NCBI RefSeq assembly: GCF_964340395.1 | Contig: NC_135559.1 | Span: 15,456,063 to 15,493,562 of the forward strand | Direction of reading: 5' to 3' | Origin: Glandiceps talaboti | Taxonomy: Eukaryota; Hemichordata; Enteropneusta; Spengelidae | DNA: 37,500 nucleotides | Part shown: positions 23,876 through 35,000 of the stretch, one piece after another | How the letters are laid out: each line of letters begins with the position of its first letter | Position numbering within the stretch: position 1 is the first letter of the stretch | Translations under genes and position numbers: made by a program | Notes under the pieces: generated by a model | Told to the model about the DNA's origin: nothing | The model's database searches: none | The model's input: the letters and a program-made list of their open reading frames with translations, nothing else

Positions 23876-24317
23876 GACTTCTTGTGCAAAACCTTTATTT
23901 TGTAGAGATTTATTGGATTGACTAGGTAACATATTCATGACTGTGATTTCCGATGCGAGTCGCAAACGAAAAAAGCGGGTACTCATGTGAAATAACACGG
24001 TGTTTCTACTAGTTACGCCACTATACTAACGAAATCAACAATATTGACGAGTTGATCGTGTACGCTTAAAATAGGTACCACAAGTTGCTAAAATAAAAGT
24101 GGGGGATTGATTGGCGATGGTAAACCTTGATATATCTTTGAATAAATGTTGTACAGTAAAAAACTAATTTCAATCGGTCATAAGGACCGACACGTTGCGA
24201 TAGTTCTGCAAAGCTCTGTGTCCTTACGAAAATATGTTGATCTCGGACTGACGGACGGACGGACGCTAATTTCGCACGCTGTTGAGTAATAATGCAGTAT
24301 TTAACATTCTGTTTATG

Positions 24318-24760
24318 GGTTTCCTGTAGCGGAGTGGATTGAGCTCGGGAATTTCTCTGTGAGCTACTCAAACCCAGAGTGAGTGTTCAACAGACTCGAT
24401 GAATAGGTTTTATCACTCAGTCGTATCTGAATCACAAGAGGAGCGTGAATGGGGGAGGGTGGGGGTGGGGGGAGGGGAAAGACACTCCTGAAGTTATGAC
24501 TAGAACTGCCAGGGATGACTACTCACATGGAGTTCGCAAGTGCTATGTTGCCGGGCATAGGTACCCCGAGATAGCTTGTGGACTGAATCTTAAATTAACA
24601 GTTCCATAGCAAAGTGATATGGAGCGTGCAACAAAATCCCAAAAGTGAAAGCACTTCTCTAGAAAGTGTAGAAAGTATGGTTGTGTTTATGCGTGTATTC
24701 GTCTGCATAAAAAGAAACTCGCAGGGAGCAAGTAGCAGTTGTCAGCACGGATGAAAAAAA
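24318..24760 (+). mobile_element. SINE-like element, longest copy with tRNA-like head
   Basis: From 24374 it matches the 5' end of the 8378-8735 element (AGAGTGAGTGTTC, AGACTCGATG, ATCACTCAG) and then its body (GTGCTATGTTGCCGGGC, GATATGGAGCGTGCAAC), ending TGTCAGCACGGATG plus A7. Before that, TAGCGGAGTGGATTGAGC resembles a box A and GAGCTACTCAAACCC a box B, spaced as in a tRNA-derived promoter. The head is seen in this copy only, so its membership of the family is inference. A very G-rich insert lies at 24451-24477. Confidence 0.55.
24451..24477 (+). other. G-quadruplex-forming motif
   Basis: Five runs of 3-6 G separated by single bases (G5 A G3 T G5 T G6 A G4). Single-base loops are the most stable class of intramolecular G-quadruplex. 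It sits inside the SINE-like element and is absent from the other copies. Confidence 0.7.
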
Positions 24761-24926
24761 TCTTTGTTATATTTGTAAGGCAAACGTCAGTCGCTTTCCA
24801 CAAACGTAGTGGCATACATTTTAAAACATATTTCACTGTACAAAATTCTTTTCTTATGCAATTAAACAGTACGTTGTCAAAGGATTACATATACTTGCTT
24901 AACTCTACGGACTTTGAAAATCATTT

Positions 24927-24928
<2 letters not shown>

Positions 24929-24982
<54 letters not shown>
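24929..24982. repeat. (CA)n microsatellite
   Basis: About 27 uninterrupted CA units. Confidence 0.95.
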
Positions 24983-24987
<5 letters not shown>

Positions 24988-25939
24988 CACACACAGAACA
25001 GTGTTCTGTTGTGTGAATTGACAACCTGAGTTAGTGATTGTGAAACAGTCGGGTGATTGAGTAGTGCCCAGCGCCCCTGGGGAGAAACTGGGAAAATATA
25101 AACAGTTGAGGACGCTTTCCTTTAAGAGACTAAAAACGAAGAACAAATTCAAAACATTAGAGGAATATGCGACTTACAAATCCCCCAAGGGACTGGTACC
25201 AGTCTAAGGAATACATACAGTGTAAAATATTTCAATAACGCTCACTCACCTGTACAGCAGACGAACTGTTCAATCTGAAGGACTTTGTTCCGACGCGTCA
25301 TGTGTAATTAACCATCGTAAACAGATCTTGTACACCAAGTTTGAAAAATACACATTTGAAAGTATCATCTAGAGCAATGATTGTCCTTGCTCACGTGCAC
25401 GCAAAAGCTATTGGCATTCCATTTCATTAGATTGATTCAATTCAATTGTATCGGTGTCGGGAGTCGGTCGAGCCGAATGGTAGTATTTACGATGTATCAT
25501 AAAAAGTTTTAATTTCCATCGCCGCATATGAAAACATCATGGTCTCTACAACGTTGTATCTACCTGTATGTTTATCCATTCCTGTCATGATTATTTTATA
25601 ATATACACTCTACAAAATTGTGGAAGTCGATATTGTTCTTTTGCAGTACCATATTTCTTTCGCGATTTGTCTTCACTTTTGTTTGTTATAATTATGCTAG
25701 TCCATTTCTAAGGTTTCAATGTTATCAATGTTTCCAATCCAAGTTCAACCTTCTTGACATACTCTAGTCTCACCTGATGGACTATCAAGAATACGGTCAA
25801 AAAATCTGTTATTTGACGCTGTCAGGGAATGCTGTCAGCGAAAGTAGACAGGCATGACTGACCAACCATTTATGAATCTTTGTGGAATCAGTAATCAATT
25901 AATGCTAATAATCCTCAAATGGAGAGTGGTGTTGCTAAT
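24983..25939. other. Intergenic stretch without recognisable gene
   Basis: AT-rich sequence with no supported exon, RNA gene or repeat. It may include the upstream part of the LINE whose end is at 25940. Confidence 0.45.
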
Positions 25940-26430
25940 CCACCTAAAGTTAACCTGACACAAAACAAAAGCAGTATTAAATATGCACGTACTCATCAAT
26001 GGAACTCCCTCCAGAGCCACCTTAAACACATAGCTCATAGAGACAGTTTCAAAACAACTTGAAAAGCTCACCTGAACAATTTTCGTAGGAAACAGGTGTA
26101 TATATTTCTTTAACTTGGTATCAATTTTATATCAAATGTTCTCCGACATGTATTTATTATGTTAATCATTATTAATATCATATCATATTAGTCTATTTAT
26201 TACGACTACTGTTGATATCTCCTTTCTTCTCTTTCAATTTTGCACAGTTACAGACGTGTACTTTTTTCTTGAATATTTATTTGCCAGGGTCTCAGAATCG
26301 ACTAGTTCAGCTCTATCTATTTCTGTGATCCTCACCTGGTGTATTATCCCGATAACCTCTTTGAAATGTTCATATTTTGATACGTTTTGTATCTGGTGAA
26401 TAAATCAATTCAATTCAGTTCAGTTCAGAT
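25940..26430 (+). pseudogene. LINE 3' end: C-terminal ORF remnant and tail
   Basis: From 25940 one frame reads PPKVNLTQNKSSIKYARTHQ, then WNSLQSHLKHIAHRDSFKTT, a stop, then KAHLNNF. The pattern I-R/K-Y-x-x-x-x-x-W-N-S-L, S-F-K and L-K-x-x-L is the characteristic end of the second ORF of CR1/Jockey-like LINEs. About 280 bp of noncoding sequence follow, ending GAATAAATCAATTCAATTC and CAGTTCAG, a typical LINE 3' microsatellite tail. It is a separate fragment from the one at 12832, which covers an earlier part of the protein. It lies directly before the candidate sulfatase promoter. Confidence 0.65.
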
Positions 26431-26461
26431 CAATCAATCAATTCAATGTGGTACCTGTAAG

Positions 26462-26757
26462 CCAATCAAGTAAAAGTAAATCACGTGGTTTCTTTCTAGT
26501 CACCAATTGGTTGATCATCCCATACCAAAGGTTAGTAGTGGCATACGACGTGGCATCATTTAGCCAGTCAAATAGGGATATATCATGTGATTTGCTTCTA
26601 TTAATACGTGATTGGTGAAACTGCTGTGTAGTTTTGGCGTTTCAATGGTGACAGTGGGTGCATATCACGATATCTTTAATGTTATTTGATTACGTAGATG
26701 TCTGATTGGTTGAAAGAAGAAATACCATCCGGTCATTTTGGGTTGAATTTCTATATA
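26462..26757 (+). promoter_or_regulatory. Candidate sulfatase promoter: E-box/CCAAT modules plus TATA box
   Basis: TATATA sits at 26752-26757, about 25 bp before the inferred start. An inverted CCAAT box (ATTGG) lies at 26705-26709. Further upstream the same pairing recurs: TCACGTGG at 26481-26488 with CCAATTGG at 26503-26510; CATGTG at 26584-26589 and TACGTG at 26605-26610 with ATTGG at 26611-26615; and TACGTA at 26691-26696 with ATTGG at 26705-26709. A direct CCAAT is at 26462-26466. TCACGTGG resembles the core bound by MiT/TFE bHLH-zip factors that control lysosomal genes in animals; the link to this gene is inference. Confidence 0.45.
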
Positions 26758-26767
26758 TGTGGTGTCC

Positions 26768-26831
26768 GTCAAGAGATAATTTCATACCGTCTCCAGTGGA
26801 GCAGAGAAACTCAGTTCTAACAGCTTTCTAG
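26768..26831 (+). other. Candidate noncoding first exon of sulfatase copy 2
   Basis: A clean GTGAGT donor at 26832 follows CTTTCTAG, and a TATA box lies about 75 bp before it. The translated exon at 28377 begins with a splice acceptor, so an upstream noncoding exon is required. This segment is the best one I see: transcription would start around 26780 and a 1,545-bp intron would separate the two. It has no ATG. The 5' boundary is a guess from TATA spacing. No RNA evidence is available, so another upstream exon remains possible. Confidence 0.5.
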
Positions 26832-26999
26832 GTGAGTATAGATTATTTTCTGTTTGCTGCTTTTCACCCTCGGGAGCTGATTAGATGTGTGAAATGCTAG
26901 AATCAGGCTGTGGGTAGACGTATCGACTAGCGACAGCTTCAACAAAAAGGAACTTTAATAAGCCTATACCTGTTGCAATACTAAAAGTGTAAGGTTCCC

Positions 27000-27425
<426 letters not shown>

Positions 27426-27589
27426 CATCCATTAAACCATGAAGGTTTGACAAACGAGCTACAAGTTCATCGACAGTTGGCAGTTTAAACACGAACATAT
27501 TGTCTTCATAAACTTAAAGTCACCTTGATATAATAACTGTGTATACATAGATGTAAGAAAAGATAAAATGCATACGAAACGATGTGTGG

Positions 27590-28295
27590 AGTAAAACTGG
27601 GACATAAACTTTATTTCGTGATAGCTTTGTTTTGTGACCACTGTATCATGTCAGAATTCTGGGGTCCTTAATTTGGCGTAAATTATTATTCTTTATCACA
27701 AATCCAAGCGCAGTAATTACAAATTCATGACAGTAGGGGGAGTTAAAAAACAGCTTGCGTTTTTACCTTTAAACAAAGGATACAGTGGTTCCTAGTATCT
27801 TGAAATGTGTGAACTGATAAAAAACTGGAACATAGACTTTTGTTTCATGACTGCTCTGTGTTCGGCCTCACGGACTCACTCAAAACCGGAGCCAGATGAA
27901 TCAGATGCTTACGGCTGTTCTGAGTCAAAAACCAAGTCACGAATTCTCAAAGATTCGTTAGCCATCAAATTTAAACATTCGACGCTTTGGTCATTACAAT
28001 AATTAAATTACAATTAGACACTAAAATAACAATAGTGAGGAACATAAAATAACTTGAATCACGTCTCTAGTCCTACGAGGCAGTATTTATTGTCTTTAAA
28101 CCTATTGGGATAAACGATAGTCCTTTCGTTAACTAAGTGTTTGGTGACATCCAAACACAGTGTCATGTCTGAATTCAGGGGGCCTTAATTTGGCGTCAAA
28201 TCACAAATTCATGACAGTAGGGTAAGTTTACAACAATTTTAGGTGTTTACCTTCAAGCAAAGGACAAATTGGTTCTTAGTATCTTAAAATGTATG
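27590..28295. repeat. Degenerate local duplication in intron 1 of copy 2
   Basis: 27634-27810 and 28143-28295 share CATGTC-GAATTC, CCTTAATTTGGCGT, CACAAATTCATGACAGTAGG and GGTTC-TAGTATCTT-AAATGT in order, diverged by substitutions and a deletion. In addition 27590-27640 and 27820-27870 share AACTGG-ACATA-ACTTT and a following TTTC-TGA. This indicates at least two rounds of old local duplication; it is not coding. Confidence 0.65.
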
Positions 28296-28376
28296 ACGTT
28301 TCTGTGTCAATCATTAGTTTATAAATATATAATACACTAGAATTAACTTTAATCCTTGTTACTCATTTTGTTTCAG

Positions 28377-28488
28377 ATTGTGAAAAAGAAAATGAAGTTC
28401 ATACTTACAATCTGGTTATTAGTTCTATTTATCCACGTGTCGTACTCCAGCTCCAGCTCCAAATCCGACTCCGACTCCCAGGAAGATG
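28377..28488 (+). other. First coding exon of sulfatase copy 2: signal peptide and Ser-rich linker
   Basis: The exon starts after a TTTCAG acceptor (28371-28376) and ends at a GTAGGT donor (28489). Fifteen 5' UTR bases precede ATG 28392; an in-frame upstream ATG at 28356 lies in the intron and is not used in this model. The first 19 residues have a Lys near the N-terminus, a hydrophobic core ([11 protein letters not shown]) and a small-residue end (SYS), a normal secretory signal peptide. Then follow five Ser, Lys and alternating Ser/Asp, encoded by short in-frame TCCAGC and TCCGAC repeats, a likely flexible linker before the catalytic domain. The acceptor directly upstream implies at least one more, noncoding, upstream exon. 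Confidence 0.85.
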
Positions 28489-31480
28489 GTAGGTGTTGTT
28501 GTGAAGACCGTTTATTACATTCTGAATATTGGTCTGCGCAGCCTATCTGCGCATGTTTACCGTGCAATTGGTTGATATTTCAGTGCAATCCTACATAGGT
28601 CTCGATATTCATAGAATTTTGAGAGTTTGAATCTTTGAAAACAACATGACAGACTTCATTATTTAATAATAAACTTAAGACTGTTGAAAATGGAAATTCC
28701 GGTAAATTTCATGCAGAATAGCAATATTTTTACCGATTGATAACAAAATGCATCATGACTTTCCCAAGTGACATTTTACCGACGCAAAGAACGATACGTA
28801 AAGTGAAATGAAAAACATGTTTACAAAAAACAATGAACAGGAAATTAAACGAGGTAATGTCAAGAAGATATGTGGCCCATTTTGCCAATTAGTTGGTATG
28901 TCATTGTAGAAATTAAAATCTCTAGCTGATGAACGATGACTAAAACCGAATTATCGAAAAATCAAAATTGCTTGGAAATTGTGATTGTCATTTTACTTTA
29001 GTAGTGACAATTCAGAATTTTGACAAAATTCGTGAGTTATCATGCATGTTGTAAACTTTAACATGGTTTGTTTTGATCATATTTTATTTTCATACGGTCG
29101 AAAAACTAGCCCCCCAAAAACTGCAATAGTCGACAGTACGTTGACTGCGCTATAAATAAATAACACAAATAAATATATGTTCTTGAATATCCTTGCATTG
29201 ACAGATATTACTTTGCAAGGATTCATCGATATAGAATTTAACAACAAATCGAATAATGTATGAGACATGCTTAAGCCGTGTGTTTTTCTTAGCCCAGGCC
29301 CTTTGACCACATATATGTTTTATTTGGTAAAGGCGTGTATCTTTTGCAAAGATTTGCTTTGAAAAATTAAAATTGAAAACATAAATTCATTTGGAAAGTA
29401 ATGTGATAGCATGTGTAACCAAACAGTGCCAGCTATGTTGCATGTGAAGTAGTAGTAACATTTCGGGAATATTTTATTTATTGGATATAAATTTGAATGT
29501 TCTCGTTCAATAAATTTTACATTTTCATATCAGAATGTTTTACTAAAAGACTGTATGATAGAAAAAGTACTGTACAATTTCAATAATACAATCGGATTAT
29601 TTACTTGTATTTTCTTGTTCATTTGCTCATATTTTCCAAGTCAAAGTCAAACAACATTGCTAGCTGTTGTTAAGTCCCAGGTCTGAACTGAACTCTAATT
29701 TTCAATCCCGGATCAGTATCTCCACATTTCCCTACGTGTATTAAGCGAACATTTTCTCAAACGCAGTCACAAAAGGGCAACCATTTTCAAAAAACAGAGT
29801 GGCAGTAGTCCAATGTTAGGAGATAAAAATGTGTAACACTCACTACAATGGCAGTTTGGAAGGCGCATTATGAAGTCTGTCAGCGTGTTACATGGTCAAA
29901 GCCATCCAGTATAATTAGTGGCATATTAATATGCAAATTAGGCCTTTAATACATTCGATGGGTTGGATGAATTGAATTGATGTCACGTTTGAAGCTATAG
30001 ATAGTGGATATAGATTTGTGTGATATCTGGATACTGTAGAGTATATTTTTTATTTTAAATTTTCAATCCCTCCAGAAATGCAATCACGTAATTCAACTTC
30101 GTTTCACTTCCTAAACAGTAAGCCATATAAGATTTCAAATCTGGTTTCTATGGGCTACGAAATAAAAATTCACCAAATTTGCAACTAGCAATTGTCTTTC
30201 TAGAATGGACACGCGTTTATTGTACGTGTTTTTTTTATATCTCTCTTAGAAAAGAAGCCACATATCGTATTCTTTTTATCGGACAATTCAGGTAAGAAAT
30301 ATTTCATTGATATGACATTGATTGGAGGCTAACGTTATGGTTAAATGTCGGGGCTCTGTAACATATAAATTACAATTGTGAATTCATGTAAGTTGTTTAC
30401 TCTAAGACTTGTCAGGCTTATCAAATAGCAAAGTTTTGATACATTTATTCCGTTGCGTGCATAATGAATTCAAACTACACATTGCAGAATTACCTTGCAT
30501 TACATGCGTAGTAATCTGGTTGTATGAATACCTTATGATTTTTCATTGTTAAGAAACTGTTACTGTTTGAAAACGGTATGGCAGAGATCATCGAATGCCA
30601 ATTTTCTCCACAACAATTCCAGTTAAAAGTAGATGTTTATGTTTCCATTTTCTACTCACATCAAGAATGACTTCGACTTAAAACAACTACATGTGACATT
30701 TGCAAAATGCTGATAAAAACATTTTTTCTCCCAGGCTGGAGTGATGTCTCTTGGAACGATGAAACGGGTGTTATGCAAACACCTAATATGGAAGCATTGG
30801 CCAGAAGTGGAGTCATTTTAAACCAAACATACGTTCAGCCAATCTGCACACCGTAAGTAAACTAACCCATAGTTAATTTATTAACATAGAGCCCTTAATA
30901 TTGGAAACATTTTATAAATGACAGGAGTAAAGAATATCATTGAAATTTAGTTTTATTGTTAACTTCCTTAACGATTACAGCATTGTCTTTCGGATGTTTT
31001 ATTGACAATAACATAAATATGTAGGCCAAAGGATTTGCTTCTATTTTATTTGCTATTTCATTCACTATGTATTTTCAAAGTGAAGTGATCTCGACAGATT
31101 GTTTGCTTCTACATATAAATATTTCCCGCCTAAATGTAAAGTGATATATTTCACGTTTACTGTGCATATAATTATAGAAAAATGTTACCCATCAACATCG
31201 ATATGTCTACATTAAGTAATTTAATTATAATCGTTATGTAAAAGAATGTAACAAACATGTACAATTTAGAATAATATAGTTCCATATTAACTTACATTCT
31301 ACAGAACAAGAGCCGCCTTCACTACTGGTAGATACCCATATAAATTGGGACTTGGGGTAGGTAGAATTTGACTACACTATGTTTTCACAACCTAAGCGCT
31401 TTGTCAAACAGATTTTACGATGAGAGTATGTATGTATGTATGTATGTATGTATGTATGTATGTATGTATGTATGTATGTA

Positions 31481-31529
<49 letters not shown>

Positions 31530-31932
31530 ATGTATGTATGTATGTACCTACGTACGTGTGTATGTATGGTAGTATGTATATGTATGGTATGTAGTAGTGT
31601 ATGCCCCTGTCTGGCAAGTACATTTGCCCCTCACACAACTTGCAAGTGCAACTTACAACATGACCAACCATTTACAATTTATTATTTATATTTATTGTTG
31701 ACAATTTTAGTAATCAGCGAATTTCTTTGTAATATTTGTAGCATGGTATGATTCTGCCACCTCAAGCAAGTTACCTGAGACCGAATGAATCCACCGTGGC
31801 TGAACAATTGAAACAACGAGGATATGCTACACATATTGTAGGAAAGTAAGTATGTAAACTGCATTAGTGGCTACACAAAAATAAAGTTAAGATACTGGTA
31901 GTCATTGCTCTGAACCATGCTAACGTTGTATG

Positions 31933-31986
<54 letters not shown>

Positions 31987-31995
31987 GTGTGTGTG

Positions 31996-32048
<53 letters not shown>

Positions 32049-35000
32049 CCTTTTTCGGTTGTCTCTATTGTAGTTGTCATGTTCCCTGTTTATAAAGCAA
32101 AAGTTACTTTACACTCCTTAAATCGAAATAGACAAAAGAATAAAGGTTTAGCTTCAATATTTAAAACATTTTTATTTGTACGTGTTAAGTGAAGTTCCCT
32201 CTGTGGTGTGAATCAAGCACTTTTTCGATTTTAGCTGCAGTTACGGAGAGCATAGACTGAATGAATTGTTTATTTAGATTATTTGTCACATCTTTAACAT
32301 GTTTAAACTGTACAGTTTCTAAGGCAAAGTAATATTATTTGAATGTCTTTATCGTCTGTGACAACGAAACTGTATTGATCCCACTGTTTCCATTATCAGA
32401 TGGCATCTTGGAGCTTGTCGTTGGGAAGTTACTCCAACATTCCGTGGTTTTGACACTCATTATGGTCCCCTAAATGGATACATTGACTACTACACTCATG
32501 ACGGTAATCTTTGTTTTATTTTAAAGCGTTCATCATATCGCTTTTAATTTTTTGAATTTGTTAAAGATCTGTTATCGGAAAGCAAATTACCCGTTACTTT
32601 ATTTCTTATCGACTAGCAGCGAACACAATCGCAGCATGGTTAACATAAGCTTCTTGGTGATTGCAGTTCAACTTAAAGATTGTCTTGTTAGGAATATTTG
32701 CCTTATATGGAGCATTTAATTCATTGGCGTACTTGCCTTATGGAGTAGTCGCCATGGCCTGGTTACATGTCTTATATGGAGTATTGCTTTACTGATATTT
32801 GCCATATAAGGAGTGGTCGTTTTATATGGCGTAGTTGTCTTGAGAAGCTGCTATAAGTCCATGTGATTATTTTCATCAGTTGCTGTGAGTAATGCCGAGG
32901 CAAGACTGTTCGGTGAAGACCCAGGTGAGGTTGCTCTGGATTTCCGTGATAACACCGGTGTCGTGTCTGATAAAGTAGGAACTCATGCTAGTGTAAGTAT
33001 CAATACTGATTGTGTTGCAGTTTAGCCTGTCGATTAGGTATTGTTTTGGATTGAGTTTTTTTAACCTCCTATCCCCGGTCTATCTTCCTTTCATTCTATT
33101 GACATTACAGATTTACGACTATTACAGTGTGAAGTTGCACATGTTGTATCGCTCAACTTCCTCCAGATATGACACTTCTCTAGAGGCATCTAAAGACGCA
33201 TCCTTATTTCGTATCAGGCCAATGTTTTACAAGTGAGCTTTCCTTTTCAAGTTGATAATATGCAAAAAGATGGGCTTTAGAGTAAAGAACATAATGTAGT
33301 GTGAATTGTAATTCAAGACGTGACCTCACAATAGTTTAAGTAGATCCTTTGGCATTGGTTTCTCTAGTGTTAAGCAATTACCTAAGCTTGTTGTGGTGTA
33401 TCAAACACAATCTGTGGTTAGTAGGGTATTTAATCACGACAATATTACGAATACAACATGATATACTAATTGCTTAACAGAATGAACACGGCTCAAATTC
33501 AGGACAAAATGGCATTTGATTTAACGGACGGTATAGGAAAATATGCTTAACACAAGTTCTGTTTGAGATTCCAATAAGTCGTACATCGATTTTTCATTTT
33601 ATGTACGTACACACCTCAATCTGCTTTATGTAGTTTAATGATAGCCCCTCTCGAGGAAGTCCAATGTACAGACTTCGCAAGAAGAACGAGATATCTACCA
33701 ACCAACAAAAATAGCACGAAACCCCCATACATTGAAAATACATTTACAACTATTGCACAAGTAGGAATTGTAACATTATAATTATCCACAGCAAACTAAT
33801 GTGGCTATTATTAGTTTTGTCATAAATGTTGTTATATTAGGTTACGTTTGTAAAAGCAGAAAGAACATCTCATTGCATAAAAATAATAACAACAGTAAAA
33901 TGTCTATAACAACAGTAACAAATGTCGTATTCTACAGGACCTGCTCCGAGAGAGGGCGATAGACATCATTAAAAGTCACGATCAAGACACACCAATGTTC
34001 CTCTTTATGGCAAATCTGCTGCCACATTTCCCATTCCAGGTGAGTACGATGCCCTGTTATACTTACATATATGTGTTATACTTATATACACTGCATTATC
34101 ATTGCAGTTCAATGTTTTACAAATAAACTTATCATCAAGTCGAATATAGTGAGCTATTGTATTCCTTAGTATGCACTGGTATAGAGAAAACAACGATAAA
34201 CGGACATCGACCGGAACGAAAAGCCAAACTTTTCTGACAGGCTTGACGAAAATGATCTCGTCTCGATTGCATGCATCACTTGTTCACTTAATATTAATGT
34301 TACATTTGACAATCATTACTTCATAGAATGTGTTTTGGTATTCATCTTGTTGTCAACTATCACTGTCTCACACAATCTCTTAGATTATAATATGTCGTGT
34401 CGTGATTGAAACGGGGCTTTTGTTACCTCAAGAGATGAGATATTTGATATTCGTTTTACAAGTAACCAAAATTCTTAGTAGTCATTTTAAAAGGAAATTA
34501 ATGTCGTATATAAGCACATAATTGAATATTTTTACTTTGTTTCAGGCCCCTGAACGGTTTCTAGCGATGTATAACGAGACTGCAATACCTGGTCTCAGAG
34601 AATATCGTGGTAAGTATGTAATTGTTAAAAAAGTGTTCATGAAATTGTTCTAAGAGAACATCATTGTCATAGAAATACTTGACGTAAACCTCCAAACTGT
34701 TAAATGGCTATTCTCTCGAATCGTTTAAGAATACATTTATCATATTTATCTTCTCTCTTCAAGCTATGGTATCCATGCTTGATGACATGATAGGACAAAT
34801 AGTTCAGGCTCTAAAAGAACGAGGAATGTGGGAGGACACATTAATTGTATATCTGGCTGACGTAAGTACACTAGCCTGGCTCAAGATTTGCACCTATTGT
34901 TTTTCGACATGTATTACTATAAAACGTAAATGCATCTTGTTAAATTTCGATGAAAAGCACTGCAAAGTACTTTGCATTGATTTGAAGTCATGTGTTGTGC

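Noticed and set aside
27805-28002. 65-codon frame with a Ser/Asp/Lys-rich segment in intron 1 of sulfatase copy 2
   Set aside because: It lies in the degenerate local duplication, and the neighbouring related units do not keep the frame; there is no clear splice-site context.
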